DNA of 6,732 bases from an uncultured Lachnospiraceae bacterium (GCA_910585895.1 CAJUHY010000088.1:1-6732), one strand, 5' to 3'. Counted from the first letter of the stretch, positions 1-6,732 are shown. Notes: generated from the sequence alone by a model not told the origin. Made by a program: numbers and translations.

Positions 1-447
1 GATGAAGCCAACGGCGGTTCCGCTGATGATTGATTGAATCATCCGTTTCCTGTTGCTGACATCTGCCATCGATTCTTTGGTTGTCATTACGGGTTTTACG
101 ATAAATTTAATTCCTAACAGGAATGTCATAAAGACAGAAGAACTGCCCATTGCAGTGTTGGGGAGCAGACTGACGATAAAACTGCCAACCAGGGTGAACA
201 CCAGGACCGTTGCCATCATAACAATGCCGTTTCGGACATCCAGATTTTTATTTTTCCCATAAGTGTATGCGCTCACGGCGCTTGCAAGGACATCGCTTGC
301 CAGAGCGATACCCACAGCTTCATATGCGGGAAGCCCCAGAAAAGTAATCAGCATAGGACTGATTACAGCGGCGGCGCTCATGCCGGCAAATCCAGTTCCA
401 AGGCCAGCGCCAATGCCGGCAATAAAACAAATTATAAATTTATAGAT
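1..447 (-). CDS. Sulfite exporter TauE/SafE family permease, N-terminal part
   Basis: This is a polytopic membrane protein of the TauE/SafE (DUF81) family. Members move sulfite, sulfonates or other small anions, but the substrate cannot be told from sequence. The frame stays open from 447 to the window edge, giving 149 codons of a family usually near 250 residues, so the C-terminal half is missing. The N-terminus shows a glycine-rich first helix (GIGAGLGTGFAGMSAAA, about residues 11-27), then SPMLITFLGLP, the family-typical GIALASDVLASA (about 46-57) and YGKNKN. A further hydrophobic helix covers about 75-93. It follows the acetyltransferase after 33 bases and is probably co-transcribed with it. 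The start is odd. A perfect AGGAGG at 457-462 lies 9 bases before ATC (447-445), and no ATG, GTG or TTG occurs in frame between the upstream stop and Met23 (381-379). Starting at Met23 would delete the conserved first helix. I placed the start at ATC by inference; family assignment is firm. Confidence 0.85.
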   Translation of the reverse strand, partial: MYKFIICFIAGIGAGLGTGFAGMSAAAVISPMLITFLGLPAYEAVGIALASDVLASAVSAYTYGKNKNLDVRNGIVMMATVLVFTLVGSFIVSLLPNTAMGSSSVFMTFLLGIKFIVKPVMTTKESMADVSNRKRMIQSIISGTAVGFI

Positions 448-456
448 AAATCTTGT

Positions 457-462
457 CCTCCT
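457..462 (-). promoter_or_regulatory. Ribosome binding site of the TauE/SafE gene
   Basis: A perfect AGGAGG on the minus strand lies in the 33-base gap after the acetyltransferase stop codon. It is 9 bases from the ATC at 447-445, which is in frame with the conserved transporter N-terminus. This site is the main reason to place initiation there rather than at the first in-frame ATG 22 codons further in. Confidence 0.7.
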
Positions 463-480
463 AGTAAATTGAGAAAAAAG

Positions 481-972
481 CTACAACAGATGATAATAGG
501 GACAGATGTCCTCAAACTGTCCGTTTTTCAGACAAAATCCTTCAGGGATTGTTCCAAGCTGGGTGAACCCGAGGCGTTCATATAGATGACGTGCATGGAT
601 GTTTGTTGCAACCACAGCGTTAAATTGCAGTATTTTGAAGCCGTGCTGCCTGCCCTGTAATAGGGAGTCGGCAACCAGTTTTTCTCCGATATGCAGCCCG
701 CGCTTCCCAGAACTGACAGCGTAACTTGCATTGCATATATGCCCGCATCTGCCGATATTGTTAGGATGCAGAATATAAAGACCGCAGATATCGCCGGTTT
801 CGTTGTCGATGGCAACGGCGCTGTAGGTCTGTTCTGCAAAAAATTCTTTTCCTGTTCGTATGTCTAACAATTCTTTCTGTGGAAAGGCAATTCCTTCTTC
901 TACAATTTCATTCCATATGCGAATCATTTCAGGTAAATCATCTTCCCTGTAAGCCCTGATTTCAATATTCAT
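481..972 (-). CDS. GNAT family N-acetyltransferase
   Basis: A 163-residue single-domain cytoplasmic acetyltransferase that should transfer an acetyl group from acetyl-CoA to an amine; the acceptor is unknown. The N-terminal IRAYREDDLPEMIRIWNEIV is the usual GNAT strand-1/helix-1 start. SYAVSSGKRGLHIGEKL (about residues 83-99) is motif A with the CoA pyrophosphate loop. NAVVATNIHARHLYERLGF (about 118-136) is the motif B region with the typical N-x-x-A-x-x-L-Y-x-x-x-G-F pattern. In the loop R91-G-L-H-I-G96, His94 stands where the classic R/Q-x-x-G-x-G motif has glycine; I believe related Clostridia proteins share this, so it need not mean loss of activity. The length is normal for the family. 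The ATG has GGAGG 7 bases upstream (980-984) and a good promoter behind it. It is the first gene of a probable operon with the TauE/SafE transporter. Confidence 0.9.
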   Translation of the reverse strand: MNIEIRAYREDDLPEMIRIWNEIVEEGIAFPQKELLDIRTGKEFFAEQTYSAVAIDNETGDICGLYILHPNNIGRCGHICNASYAVSSGKRGLHIGEKLVADSLLQGRQHGFKILQFNAVVATNIHARHLYERLGFTQLGTIPEGFCLKNGQFEDICPYYHLL

Positions 973-1005
973 TCCAAGTCCTCCATAATATTTGTCATCG
1001 TTCTT

Positions 1006-1034
1006 ATTATACCTTTCTGATGAACTGTTGACAA
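1006..1034 (-). promoter_or_regulatory. Sigma-A-type promoter for the acetyltransferase-transporter unit
   Basis: On the minus strand the -35 TTGTCA (1034-1029) and the perfect -10 TATAAT (1011-1006) are 17 bases apart. Transcription would start near 999, giving a leader of about 27 bases with GGAGG just before the ATG at 972. The -35 overlaps a plus-strand TTGACA (1028-1033), so it may be part of a divergent promoter region. Elements were read by eye. Confidence 0.65.
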
Positions 1035-1065
1035 TATGGATTTTTGTCCCGAAATGTAGTAGAAT
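1028..1065 (+). promoter_or_regulatory. Possible promoter region of the phosphopantetheinyl transferase gene
   Basis: A perfect TTGACA lies at 1028-1033, but at 17 bases the -10 position reads GAAATG, which is poor. TAGAAT at 1060-1065 is a better -10, but its own -35 position reads only TGGATT. One of these elements probably drives the gene, since nothing else in the 134-base gap looks better. The pairing is uncertain and the TTGACA may simply be the reverse face of the divergent promoter. Confidence 0.25.
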
Positions 1066-1106
1066 AGGAAATAAGAATAATCAAAAGTTATGAGGAAGGA
1101 AGCGTC

Positions 1107-1748
1107 ATGAAAGAGAAGGGACTGAGATTATATACATTGGATACGGAAGAACTTTCTGACGAAACATATTTCAGGAAGTGTTATGAAAGTCTTTCTGTCT
1201 TTCGTCAGCAGAAAATAGACAGCTACCGTTTTCTGGCAGACAAAAAACTTTCATTGGGAGCGGGGATTCTTCTGGACAGAGGCTTAGCAGAATACGGTTT
1301 GAGGGAGGCAAAGGTAAGGATTGCACAAAAAGAGAATGGAAAGCCTTATTTACCCGATTATCCAGAGATTCATTATAATCTGTCGCACTCCGGGAACATG
1401 GCCTTGGCTGTTTTTGCAGGGACAGAAATTGGTTGTGATATTGAACAGATTCAGTCAGCGAACCTTAAGCTGGCAAAACGGTTTTTCAGCTCTGAGGAGT
1501 ATTTGTATATTGCAGAACTGGAGGGGGAACGTCAGAATTATGCCTTTTGCCGCCTTTGGACGCTCAAAGAGAGTTTTTTGAAGGTTACAGGCATGGGAAT
1601 GAAGCTGCCGCTGGATTCATTTGAATTCAGGCTGTCTGCGGCAGAACAGAGCATAACAGTTCAGCAAAATTATGACAATCGCCAATATGAATTTACAGAG
1701 TATGATTTGGGCGGATATCACGCTGCGGTATGCGTACAAATGGAATAA
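1107..1748 (+). CDS. Sfp-type 4'-phosphopantetheinyl transferase
   Basis: This cytoplasmic enzyme moves the 4'-phosphopantetheine arm of coenzyme A onto a serine of an acyl or peptidyl carrier protein, converting it to the active holo form; it needs magnesium. The 213-residue length fits the Sfp/AcpT-like group, which is about twice the size of AcpS. Visible signatures are ENGKPY (76-81), NLSHSG (91-96), the Mg-binding G-x-D-x-E as G109-C-D111-I-E113, and W151-T-L-K154-E155-S156, the classic W-x-x-KES motif. All key residues are present, so it should be active. The ATG has AGGAAGGA (1093-1100) 6 bases upstream. No carrier protein, fatty acid, polyketide or peptide synthetase gene is in the window, so its target is not known from context. 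It is divergent from the acetyltransferase and separated from the kinases by 228 bases, so it is probably a single-gene unit. Confidence 0.93.
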   Translation: MKEKGLRLYTLDTEELSDETYFRKCYESLSVFRQQKIDSYRFLADKKLSLGAGILLDRGLAEYGLREAKVRIAQKENGKPYLPDYPEIHYNLSHSGNMALAVFAGTEIGCDIEQIQSANLKLAKRFFSSEEYLYIAELEGERQNYAFCRLWTLKESFLKVTGMGMKLPLDSFEFRLSAAEQSITVQQNYDNRQYEFTEYDLGGYHAAVCVQME

Positions 1749-1754
1749 GTCATA

Positions 1755-1783
1755 TATAAGCGGTTTGTCTTATAACCTTTTTT
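1755..1783 (+). terminator. Weak candidate intrinsic terminator after the phosphopantetheinyl transferase gene
   Basis: Starting 7 bases after the stop codon, TATAAG (1755-1760) pairs perfectly with CTTATA (1769-1774) around an 8-base loop. The bases AACC and six T (1778-1783) follow. The position suits a terminator, but the stem is short and AT-rich and is not directly joined to the T run, so it may be leaky or fortuitous. Confidence 0.3.
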
Positions 1784-1976
1784 AATATATTTTGAAGAAT
1801 GTTATCTACCGAGAAAAAAAGACTTGTTTTTTAGACAAAAATCAGGTATTAATAGTTATGGGATTATATTCATGTACACGAACGGAATATAAATAAGAAA
1901 TTATTAGATTACGAAGGATAGGCAGCCTGTTGTGATGTAAGATAATTGCCAATGAATGATACAGAAAGGTGAGTTT
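1784..1976. other. AT-rich intergenic region upstream of the tandem kinases
   Basis: This is the rest of the 228-base gap before the first kinase. I find no convincing gene, tRNA or riboswitch core. TAGACA (1832-1837) matches a -35 at five of six bases, but no clear -10 follows at normal spacing. GATTATATT around 1862-1870 is AT-rich enough to melt. A small inverted repeat AATAA-GAAA-TTATT lies at 1892-1905. The kinase promoter is presumably here, but I cannot place it. The ribosome binding site AAAGGTGAG occupies 1965-1973. Confidence 0.4.
1965..1973 (+). promoter_or_regulatory. Ribosome binding site deciding the start of the first kinase
   Basis: AAAGGTGAG lies just before the ATG at 1977; its AGGTG core ends 5 bases from that codon. 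An in-frame ATG at 1956 would put this site inside the coding region and has no purine-rich site upstream. The start at 1977 is therefore preferred. Confidence 0.6.
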
Positions 1977-4550
1977 ATGTGTATGATTAATAAAAAGGAG
2001 AATAAGAGCAGGGCGATTCACTTTTTAATTGGGAGTTTTGTATGGCTTTTGGCGATAAGTGCGGCGGTGTTTTTATTTTTAGGATATTATATGAACAAAG
2101 TAAGTGAGGAATCTATCACTCAGGTAAGTGATTTGTATATGACAAGTACCAACGAACAGATTACCTCACATTTTCAGACGCTCATGGAATTGAAATTAGA
2201 GCAGGCAGAGGTTGTTGAGAAAGTTGTCATCTATGAAGATGATGAGGACATAGCTATATTTTACGATGAGCTGATATACAGGGTACAGGTGAGGAATTTT
2301 GATTATCTGGCGCTGTGCTCAGAAGACCAGCAGATAGAAATGCTTTTGGGAGAGGAAATCCGCCTTGCCGACCCACAGCCATTTTTTGATTCACTCAAGA
2401 GAGGAAACAATAAGGTTGCTGTCGGCGAGGACAAAATCGGCAATGACATCGTTATTTTTGGAGTGGTTGCAGATTATCCGATGCATGGCGAAAAGAGAAG
2501 TATGGCAATGCTCACGGCGCTTCCTTTGGAATATATCAGTACCATGCTCAGTACAGAAGATGAAAATGCTTTGCTGTTTTCTGAGATTATCCGCAGAGAC
2601 GGTACGTTTATAGCCAGCGGGCTCAGCACGGAGTACCACGATTACTTTAGCAGCTTATATGAAAGGTATCCGGAGAGCGATGAGGAAGAGATTGAAATCT
2701 ATATAGAAGAACTTTCAGCGGCAATGGAGAATAGGGAGAATTATACTGCCACCCTTAATTTAGGAGGCAGCAGACAGCAGGTTTTCTGTAGTTTACTGCC
2801 TTATTCCGAGTGGAATTTGGTGACAGTGATGCCTTTTGGTGAATTAAACCAAATTGTAGCAGATTTGGGTAAGAAAATGTCCGTTACCATGATGTTAATG
2901 TTTTCTATAATTTTGATTACGCTGATTCTGATTTTCTGGAATTATTTCAGGATGAACAGACAGCAGATGAGAGAATTGGAGGAGGCGCGCCAGAAAGCTT
3001 TGGAGGCCAATCATGCGAAAAGTGAATTCCTCTCGAACATGAGTCATGACATAAGAACGCCGATGAATGCGATTGTGGGTATGACGGCAATTGCCACGGC
3101 ACATATTGATGATATAGACCAGGTGAAAAACTGTCTCAGAAAAATTACGCTGTCCGGCAGGCATTTGCTGGGTTTGATTAATGATGTGCTGGATATGTCT
3201 AAAATTGAAAGCGGAAAAATGACGCTGACATCAGAAATGATTTCTCTGCGGGAAGTCGTGGAAGGGGTAGTCAGTATTGTACAAACGCAGGTCAAAGGCA
3301 AACAGCAGAATTTTAACATACATATTTCTAATATACTGTGTGAAGACGTATATTGTGACAGCATACGTTTGAATCAGGTACTGTTGAATTTACTGTCCAA
3401 TTCTGTAAAGTATACGCAGGAGGGCGGCACGATACAGTTATCTTTATATCAGGAAGAGGAACCGTCACCCAAAGGAGAAGAATTTGTTCGAACACATATT
3501 ATCGTCAAAGATAATGGAATCGGCATGACGGAGGAGTTTCTGAAACATATTTTTGATTCTTATTCGCGTGCAGACAGCAAGAGAGTGCAAAAGACGGAAG
3601 GTGCAGGTCTTGGCATGGCAATCACCAAATATATTGTGGATGCGATGGAGGGCGATATCAGCGTTCAGAGTGAGCTGCAGAAAGGGACAGAGTTCCATCT
3701 GGTTCTTGATATGGAAAAAGCGGAATTGCAGGAAGTTGATATGATATTGCCGCCGTGGAGGATGCTTGTGGTTGACGACGACGAGACATTGTGCCGTACG
3801 GTAGTGGAAATGTTAGATTCTATCGGTATACGGGCAGATTGGACATTAAGCGGACAGAAAGCAGTACAAATGGTGACAGCACATCATCAGAAAAGAGAAG
3901 ATTACCAGATTGTACTTCTGGATTGGAAACTTCCTGACATGGATGGACTGCAGGTTGCTAAACGGATACGGCGGATTGTAGGCAGCGATATGTCAGTGAT
4001 TTTGATATCAGCTTATGATTGGAGTGATTTTGAGGAAGAGGCGAGAAGTGCAGGAATCAATGGTTTCATTGCAAAGCCGTTATTTAAGTCTACGTTATTC
4101 CACGGATTGCGGAAACATATGGATCTTGATGATGTACAGGATGGCAAAGAAACGGAGATGGATTTTGCTGGCTGCAAGGCATTGGTTGCAGAGGATAATG
4201 AAATCAACTGGGAGATTTTAAAAGAATTAATGTCAGATATGGGAATGGAACTGGATTGGGCAGAGAATGGACAAATCTGTGTAGATAAATTCCAGAATTC
4301 TGAACAAGGTTATTACGATTTGATTTTCATGGATGTTCGTATGCCTGTTATGAACGGTTATGAGGCTACAGAGGCGATTAGAAGCCTTGAACATCCGGAT
4401 GCGGGAACCATTCCAATTATTGCCATGACAGCAGATGCATTTTCAGAAGATATTAAGCGTTGTCTGGACAGCGGCATGAACGCACATACGGCAAAGCCTA
4501 TCAATCTTGAAGAGGTGAAGTCTTTGATGAGAAAATTTCTTTTTAAATAA
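1977..4550 (+). CDS. Membrane-bound hybrid sensor histidine kinase with two receiver domains
   Basis: An 857-residue inner-membrane sensor kinase that should autophosphorylate on histidine in response to an external signal and relay phosphate to its own receivers. Domains in order are: TM helix about 14-39; a Cache-like extracellular sensor of about 260 residues, ending in a typical YSEWNLVTVMP stretch; TM helix about 301-324; a coiled coil about 325-350; and HisKA with SHDIRTPMNA and phosphoacceptor His357. The HATPase domain has its N box with Asn471 and Asn475, G1 DNGIGM from Asp512, and G2 EGAGLGM at 541-547. Receiver 1 (about 595-715) has Asp600-602, phosphoacceptor Asp649, Ser678 and Lys700. 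Receiver 2 (about 733-855) has Glu739-Asp740, Asp786, Thr818 and Lys840. Both receivers keep all key residues. No HPt or DNA-binding domain is present. The start at 1977 follows the ribosome binding site; 1956 would add 7 residues. The ligand is unknown. A paralogous kinase follows after 50 bases. Confidence 0.92.
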   Translation: MCMINKKENKSRAIHFLIGSFVWLLAISAAVFLFLGYYMNKVSEESITQVSDLYMTSTNEQITSHFQTLMELKLEQAEVVEKVVIYEDDEDIAIFYDELIYRVQVRNFDYLALCSEDQQIEMLLGEEIRLADPQPFFDSLKRGNNKVAVGEDKIGNDIVIFGVVADYPMHGEKRSMAMLTALPLEYISTMLSTEDENALLFSEIIRRDGTFIASGLSTEYHDYFSSLYERYPESDEEEIEIYIEELSAAMENRENYTATLNLGGSRQQVFCSLLPYSEWNLVTVMPFGELNQIVADLGKKMSVTMMLMFSIILITLILIFWNYFRMNRQQMRELEEARQKALEANHAKSEFLSNMSHDIRTPMNAIVGMTAIATAHIDDIDQVKNCLRKITLSGRHLLGLINDVLDMSKIESGKMTLTSEMISLREVVEGVVSIVQTQVKGKQQNFNIHISNILCEDVYCDSIRLNQVLLNLLSNSVKYTQEGGTIQLSLYQEEEPSPKGEEFVRTHIIVKDNGIGMTEEFLKHIFDSYSRADSKRVQKTEGAGLGMAITKYIVDAMEGDISVQSELQKGTEFHLVLDMEKAELQEVDMILPPWRMLVVDDDETLCRTVVEMLDSIGIRADWTLSGQKAVQMVTAHHQKREDYQIVLLDWKLPDMDGLQVAKRIRRIVGSDMSVILISAYDWSDFEEEARSAGINGFIAKPLFKSTLFHGLRKHMDLDDVQDGKETEMDFAGCKALVAEDNEINWEILKELMSDMGMELDWAENGQICVDKFQNSEQGYYDLIFMDVRMPVMNGYEATEAIRSLEHPDAGTIPIIAMTADAFSEDIKRCLDSGMNAHTAKPINLEEVKSLMRKFLFK

Positions 4551-4600
4551 TATTTTATTTCAGTGCAATGCGGGGGTACCAGAAAGGAAGTCTGTTTTTT

Positions 4601-6732
4601 ATGAAAAGAAAGAAAATAACGTTACAACAAGTCGCTTATGTCGCGCTGCTTTTTCTGGCAATAGTCATTTTGTTTCAGTGGTATACGGTCGAAAACAGCA
4701 AGCGGATAGAGGAGAGGAATAAGAATTATGCCGCAGATTCGGCACGACAGACGGCGAATCAGATTGATGAGGTATTGAATAACGCTTCAAATCTTATTGA
4801 TTCTTATACTTACTTTCTGGGAGAAAGCCTCAAAGAACCGGAGGTTGCACAAAAGAGATTAAAGGCAATGGAAGATAACATGTTGTTTGATGCCCTGGTG
4901 TTTACAGACAGTGCGGGCATCAATCATTCTTCTGATGGCAGGACTTCGGAGGCGGCAGGGCAGGATTACTACATAGACGGAATGAACGGAGGAAGTGGAA
5001 TATCCGTAGTATTTGATTCTGAATTTTACGATGAGACAATGTTGTGTTTTTATGCACCTGTTCAGTTTAAGGGAGAAATTATTGGTGTGCTGCGAGGGGC
5101 GTATTTGGCGGAAGAATATCTGAAAGATATGCTTAAGACTACCTATTTTGGCGAAAAGGCGGCGGTACACCTGTGTTTGCCGGACGGGCAGGTAGTTGCA
5201 TGTTCTGACAGCAAAGCACATAGTGGCAACTTGTTGGATTTGTTTGTGGAAATGGAGATGGTTGATGTTAAGACTGCTGCCCGGACAAAAGCCGTGTTTG
5301 AGAATGGGGGAGAAGGAGCCTTTATCTGTGGCTCTGGAAGCAAGACAGACAATCTCTGTGTTCGTTATCTTCCAGAAAATAACTTTGTACTTGTACAGAC
5401 ATTTCCCAAGAGTGTTACCCAGCAGATGATACGGAATGAAAATCTGGTGGGGATTCGTCTTGAGATTGCGCTCATCTGTCTTTTTGTTATCTATATCATT
5501 TCGCTGGTTCTGCGGGCAGGTCGGGAGAGAAAGATTTTGCAGAAAGAAAACCGTGAGATGGGATACATCATAAGCGGTGTCAATACATTATTTACGCGTT
5601 TTATAATGGTAGACCTTGAGAATGATACATACCAATATCTGGCAGGCACAAGACCGGAAGATAACTCTGTGGCAACCCATGGCAGTTTTAAAGAATTATC
5701 AAAATACCTGTGTTCCCTTATCATAGAGGAGGAAGGACGCCAGAAATTTGCGCAGGAAATCGACAAAGATACGATTATCAGAGAAATGGAAGAACAGGAT
5801 GGTCTGCGGTATGAATGCCATGTGTTAAGAAAAAGCGGTCCAGAGTGGGAACACGTTAATATTATCTGTCTGGATAGGAGAGACGGCAGAGCTTCCAAGG
5901 TTTTATTTATTCGCCAAAACACAACGGAATTGAAGGAAAATGAACTGCGTATTCAGGCTGAGATGTCTCTTGCAGAGCGCAAGGAGCGGCAATACCGCAT
6001 TGCTATTACATCCAATGCATTTTGTACTTTTGAATTTAATTTAAGCAAGGACTGGATTGAAAACGATATTGTGTGCATGGTTGAGGGAGGACAGATATCC
6101 CTTTTAGAGAGTTGCGGACTGCAGGCGCCATGTAAGGCTTCGGAGTGTTTTGATTCCTGGAAACTATTTGTCTTGGAAGAGTCGCTGGAGGAATATTGCA
6201 GGAAAGTAAATATAGAGTACCTAAAGGAACGTTTCAGGTGCGGCGAGTCGGAGCTAAACGTAGACTATTGGAGCGCCTCTTCTTCTGGAAGTCCTATATG
6301 CATTCGTCAGTCTTTTGTCATGACACAGGACTATGAGACGGATGATATCATGGTGATGGTTGTGTCAAAGGAGATAACGGAGCAGGTACAGAAGCAGAGA
6401 GAGCAGACCCAGGCATTGCAGGATGCTTTGCTGCAGGCGCAACATGCCAACAAGGCGAAGACTACATTCCTTTCCAATATGTCCCATGATATCCGCACAC
6501 CGATGAATGCAATTATAGGATTTACAACAATTGCAGTCAGCCATATAGACAACAAGGACCAAGTGAGAGACTGTCTGCAGAAGGTTCTCTCTTCCAGTAA
6601 CCATCTGCTCAGCCTGATTAACGATATTCTGGATATGAGCCGCATAGAGAGCGGAAAGGTACAGATTAAAGAACAAGAATGCAATATTTCTGAACTGATG
6701 CATAACCTGGTGAATATTATTCAGCCGCAGGT
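4601..6732 (+). CDS. Second membrane-bound sensor histidine kinase, 3' end beyond the window
   Basis: The frame is open from ATG 4601 to the right edge (710 codons), so this is a 5' partial gene. Domains in order are: a basic N-terminus (MKRKK); TM helix about 11-28; a Cache-like extracellular sensor about 30-283 (LVFTDSAG, DYYIDGMNGGSG, YAPVQFKGEIIGVLRGAYL); TM helix about 286-304; a PAS-like region about 318-445; a second, cysteine-rich PAS-like region about 465-590; a coiled coil about 591-615; and HisKA with SNMSHDIRTPMNAIIGF and phosphoacceptor His629. The HATPase domain, and any receivers, would lie beyond the edge. By family it is probably a hybrid kinase like its neighbour, but that part cannot be seen. 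Residues 616-686 match the first kinase at about 50 of 71 positions. The gap to that gene is 50 bases with no terminator hairpin, so the two are probably co-transcribed. AGGA (4585-4588) is 12 bases from the ATG, a long spacing. Confidence 0.9.
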   Translation, partial: MKRKKITLQQVAYVALLFLAIVILFQWYTVENSKRIEERNKNYAADSARQTANQIDEVLNNASNLIDSYTYFLGESLKEPEVAQKRLKAMEDNMLFDALVFTDSAGINHSSDGRTSEAAGQDYYIDGMNGGSGISVVFDSEFYDETMLCFYAPVQFKGEIIGVLRGAYLAEEYLKDMLKTTYFGEKAAVHLCLPDGQVVACSDSKAHSGNLLDLFVEMEMVDVKTAARTKAVFENGGEGAFICGSGSKTDNLCVRYLPENNFVLVQTFPKSVTQQMIRNENLVGIRLEIALICLFVIYIISLVLRAGRERKILQKENREMGYIISGVNTLFTRFIMVDLENDTYQYLAGTRPEDNSVATHGSFKELSKYLCSLIIEEEGRQKFAQEIDKDTIIREMEEQDGLRYECHVLRKSGPEWEHVNIICLDRRDGRASKVLFIRQNTTELKENELRIQAEMSLAERKERQYRIAITSNAFCTFEFNLSKDWIENDIVCMVEGGQISLLESCGLQAPCKASECFDSWKLFVLEESLEEYCRKVNIEYLKERFRCGESELNVDYWSASSSGSPICIRQSFVMTQDYETDDIMVMVVSKEITEQVQKQREQTQALQDALLQAQHANKAKTTFLSNMSHDIRTPMNAIIGFTTIAVSHIDNKDQVRDCLQKVLSSSNHLLSLINDILDMSRIESGKVQIKEQECNISELMHNLVNIIQPQ

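Noticed and set aside
53..445. Two plus-strand open frames (53-262 and 263-445)
   Set aside because: They lie antisense to the well-conserved TauE/SafE reading frame and show no family pattern or convincing ribosome binding site.
528..839. Minus-strand open frame of 103 codons inside the acetyltransferase
   Set aside because: It overlaps the GNAT gene in another frame; the GNAT frame has clear motifs and a good ribosome binding site.
1090..1110. Six-codon reading frame whose TGA overlaps the ATG of the phosphopantetheinyl transferase gene
   Set aside because: It looks like a translationally coupled leader, but it has no ribosome binding site of its own and its codons are simply the purine-rich site of the real gene.
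1892..1905. Inverted repeat AATAA-GAAA-TTATT
   Set aside because: Only five A/T pairs; expected by chance in such AT-rich sequence, with no second copy seen to suggest an operator.
1749..1976. Possible riboswitch in the 228-base leader before the kinases
   Set aside because: I looked for cyclic-di-GMP, SAM, TPP and similar core patterns and found no matching conserved core; the region is mainly AT-rich with only short stems.
4551..4600. Possible terminator or promoter between the two kinases, including the palindrome GGTACC
   Set aside because: The 50 bases hold no stable hairpin with a following T run; GGTACC is a six-base palindrome with no loop, and the T run sits next to the start codon.
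4859..5922. Minus-strand open frames (4859-5221, 5143-5352, 5491-5922) opposite the second kinase
   Set aside because: The plus strand here is one continuous kinase frame with recognisable sensor, membrane and PAS-like parts; the opposite frames show no family features.
1..6732. The idea that the whole window is one new defence or mobile system
   Set aside because: All five genes belong to known, ordinary chromosomal families, with no nuclease, integrase, toxin pair, repeats or attachment sites.

Overview
The window looks like a chromosomal segment of a low-to-medium GC, Gram-positive anaerobe of the Clostridia, most likely a gut-type Lachnospiraceae. This is an inference from the strong GGAGG-type ribosome binding sites, the TauE/SafE and GNAT protein styles, and the very typical large hybrid histidine kinases with H boxes reading SHDIRTPMNA. 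No ribosomal RNA, tRNA, CRISPR array, insertion sequence or phage gene is visible.

Left part (1-972, minus strand): a two-gene unit. A GNAT acetyltransferase comes first. After a 33-base gap carrying a perfect AGGAGG comes the N-terminal 149 codons of a TauE/SafE-family membrane transporter that runs off the left edge. A good sigma-A-type promoter (TTGTCA, 17 bases, TATAAT) sits just upstream of the acetyltransferase. The transporter has no ATG, GTG or TTG where its start should be; the only well-placed codon after the AGGAGG is ATC.

Middle (973-1976): a 134-base divergent intergenic region, then a stand-alone Sfp-type 4'-phosphopantetheinyl transferase on the plus strand, then a 228-base AT-rich gap with a weak candidate terminator and no recognisable gene or riboswitch.

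Right part (1977-6732, plus strand): two large membrane-bound hybrid sensor kinases in tandem, 50 bases apart. The first is complete (Cache-like sensor, HisKA, HATPase, two receivers). The second (Cache-like sensor, two PAS-like regions, HisKA) is cut by the right edge. Their dimerisation/phosphoacceptor regions are about 70% identical over 71 residues by hand alignment, so they are paralogues. No DNA-binding response regulator or HPt protein is visible, so their output lies in the missing part or elsewhere.

I see no strong evidence for a new kind of system. The points most worth a second look are the missing canonical start codon of the transporter, a cysteine-rich PAS-like region in the second kinase, and the paired kinases without a visible output protein.
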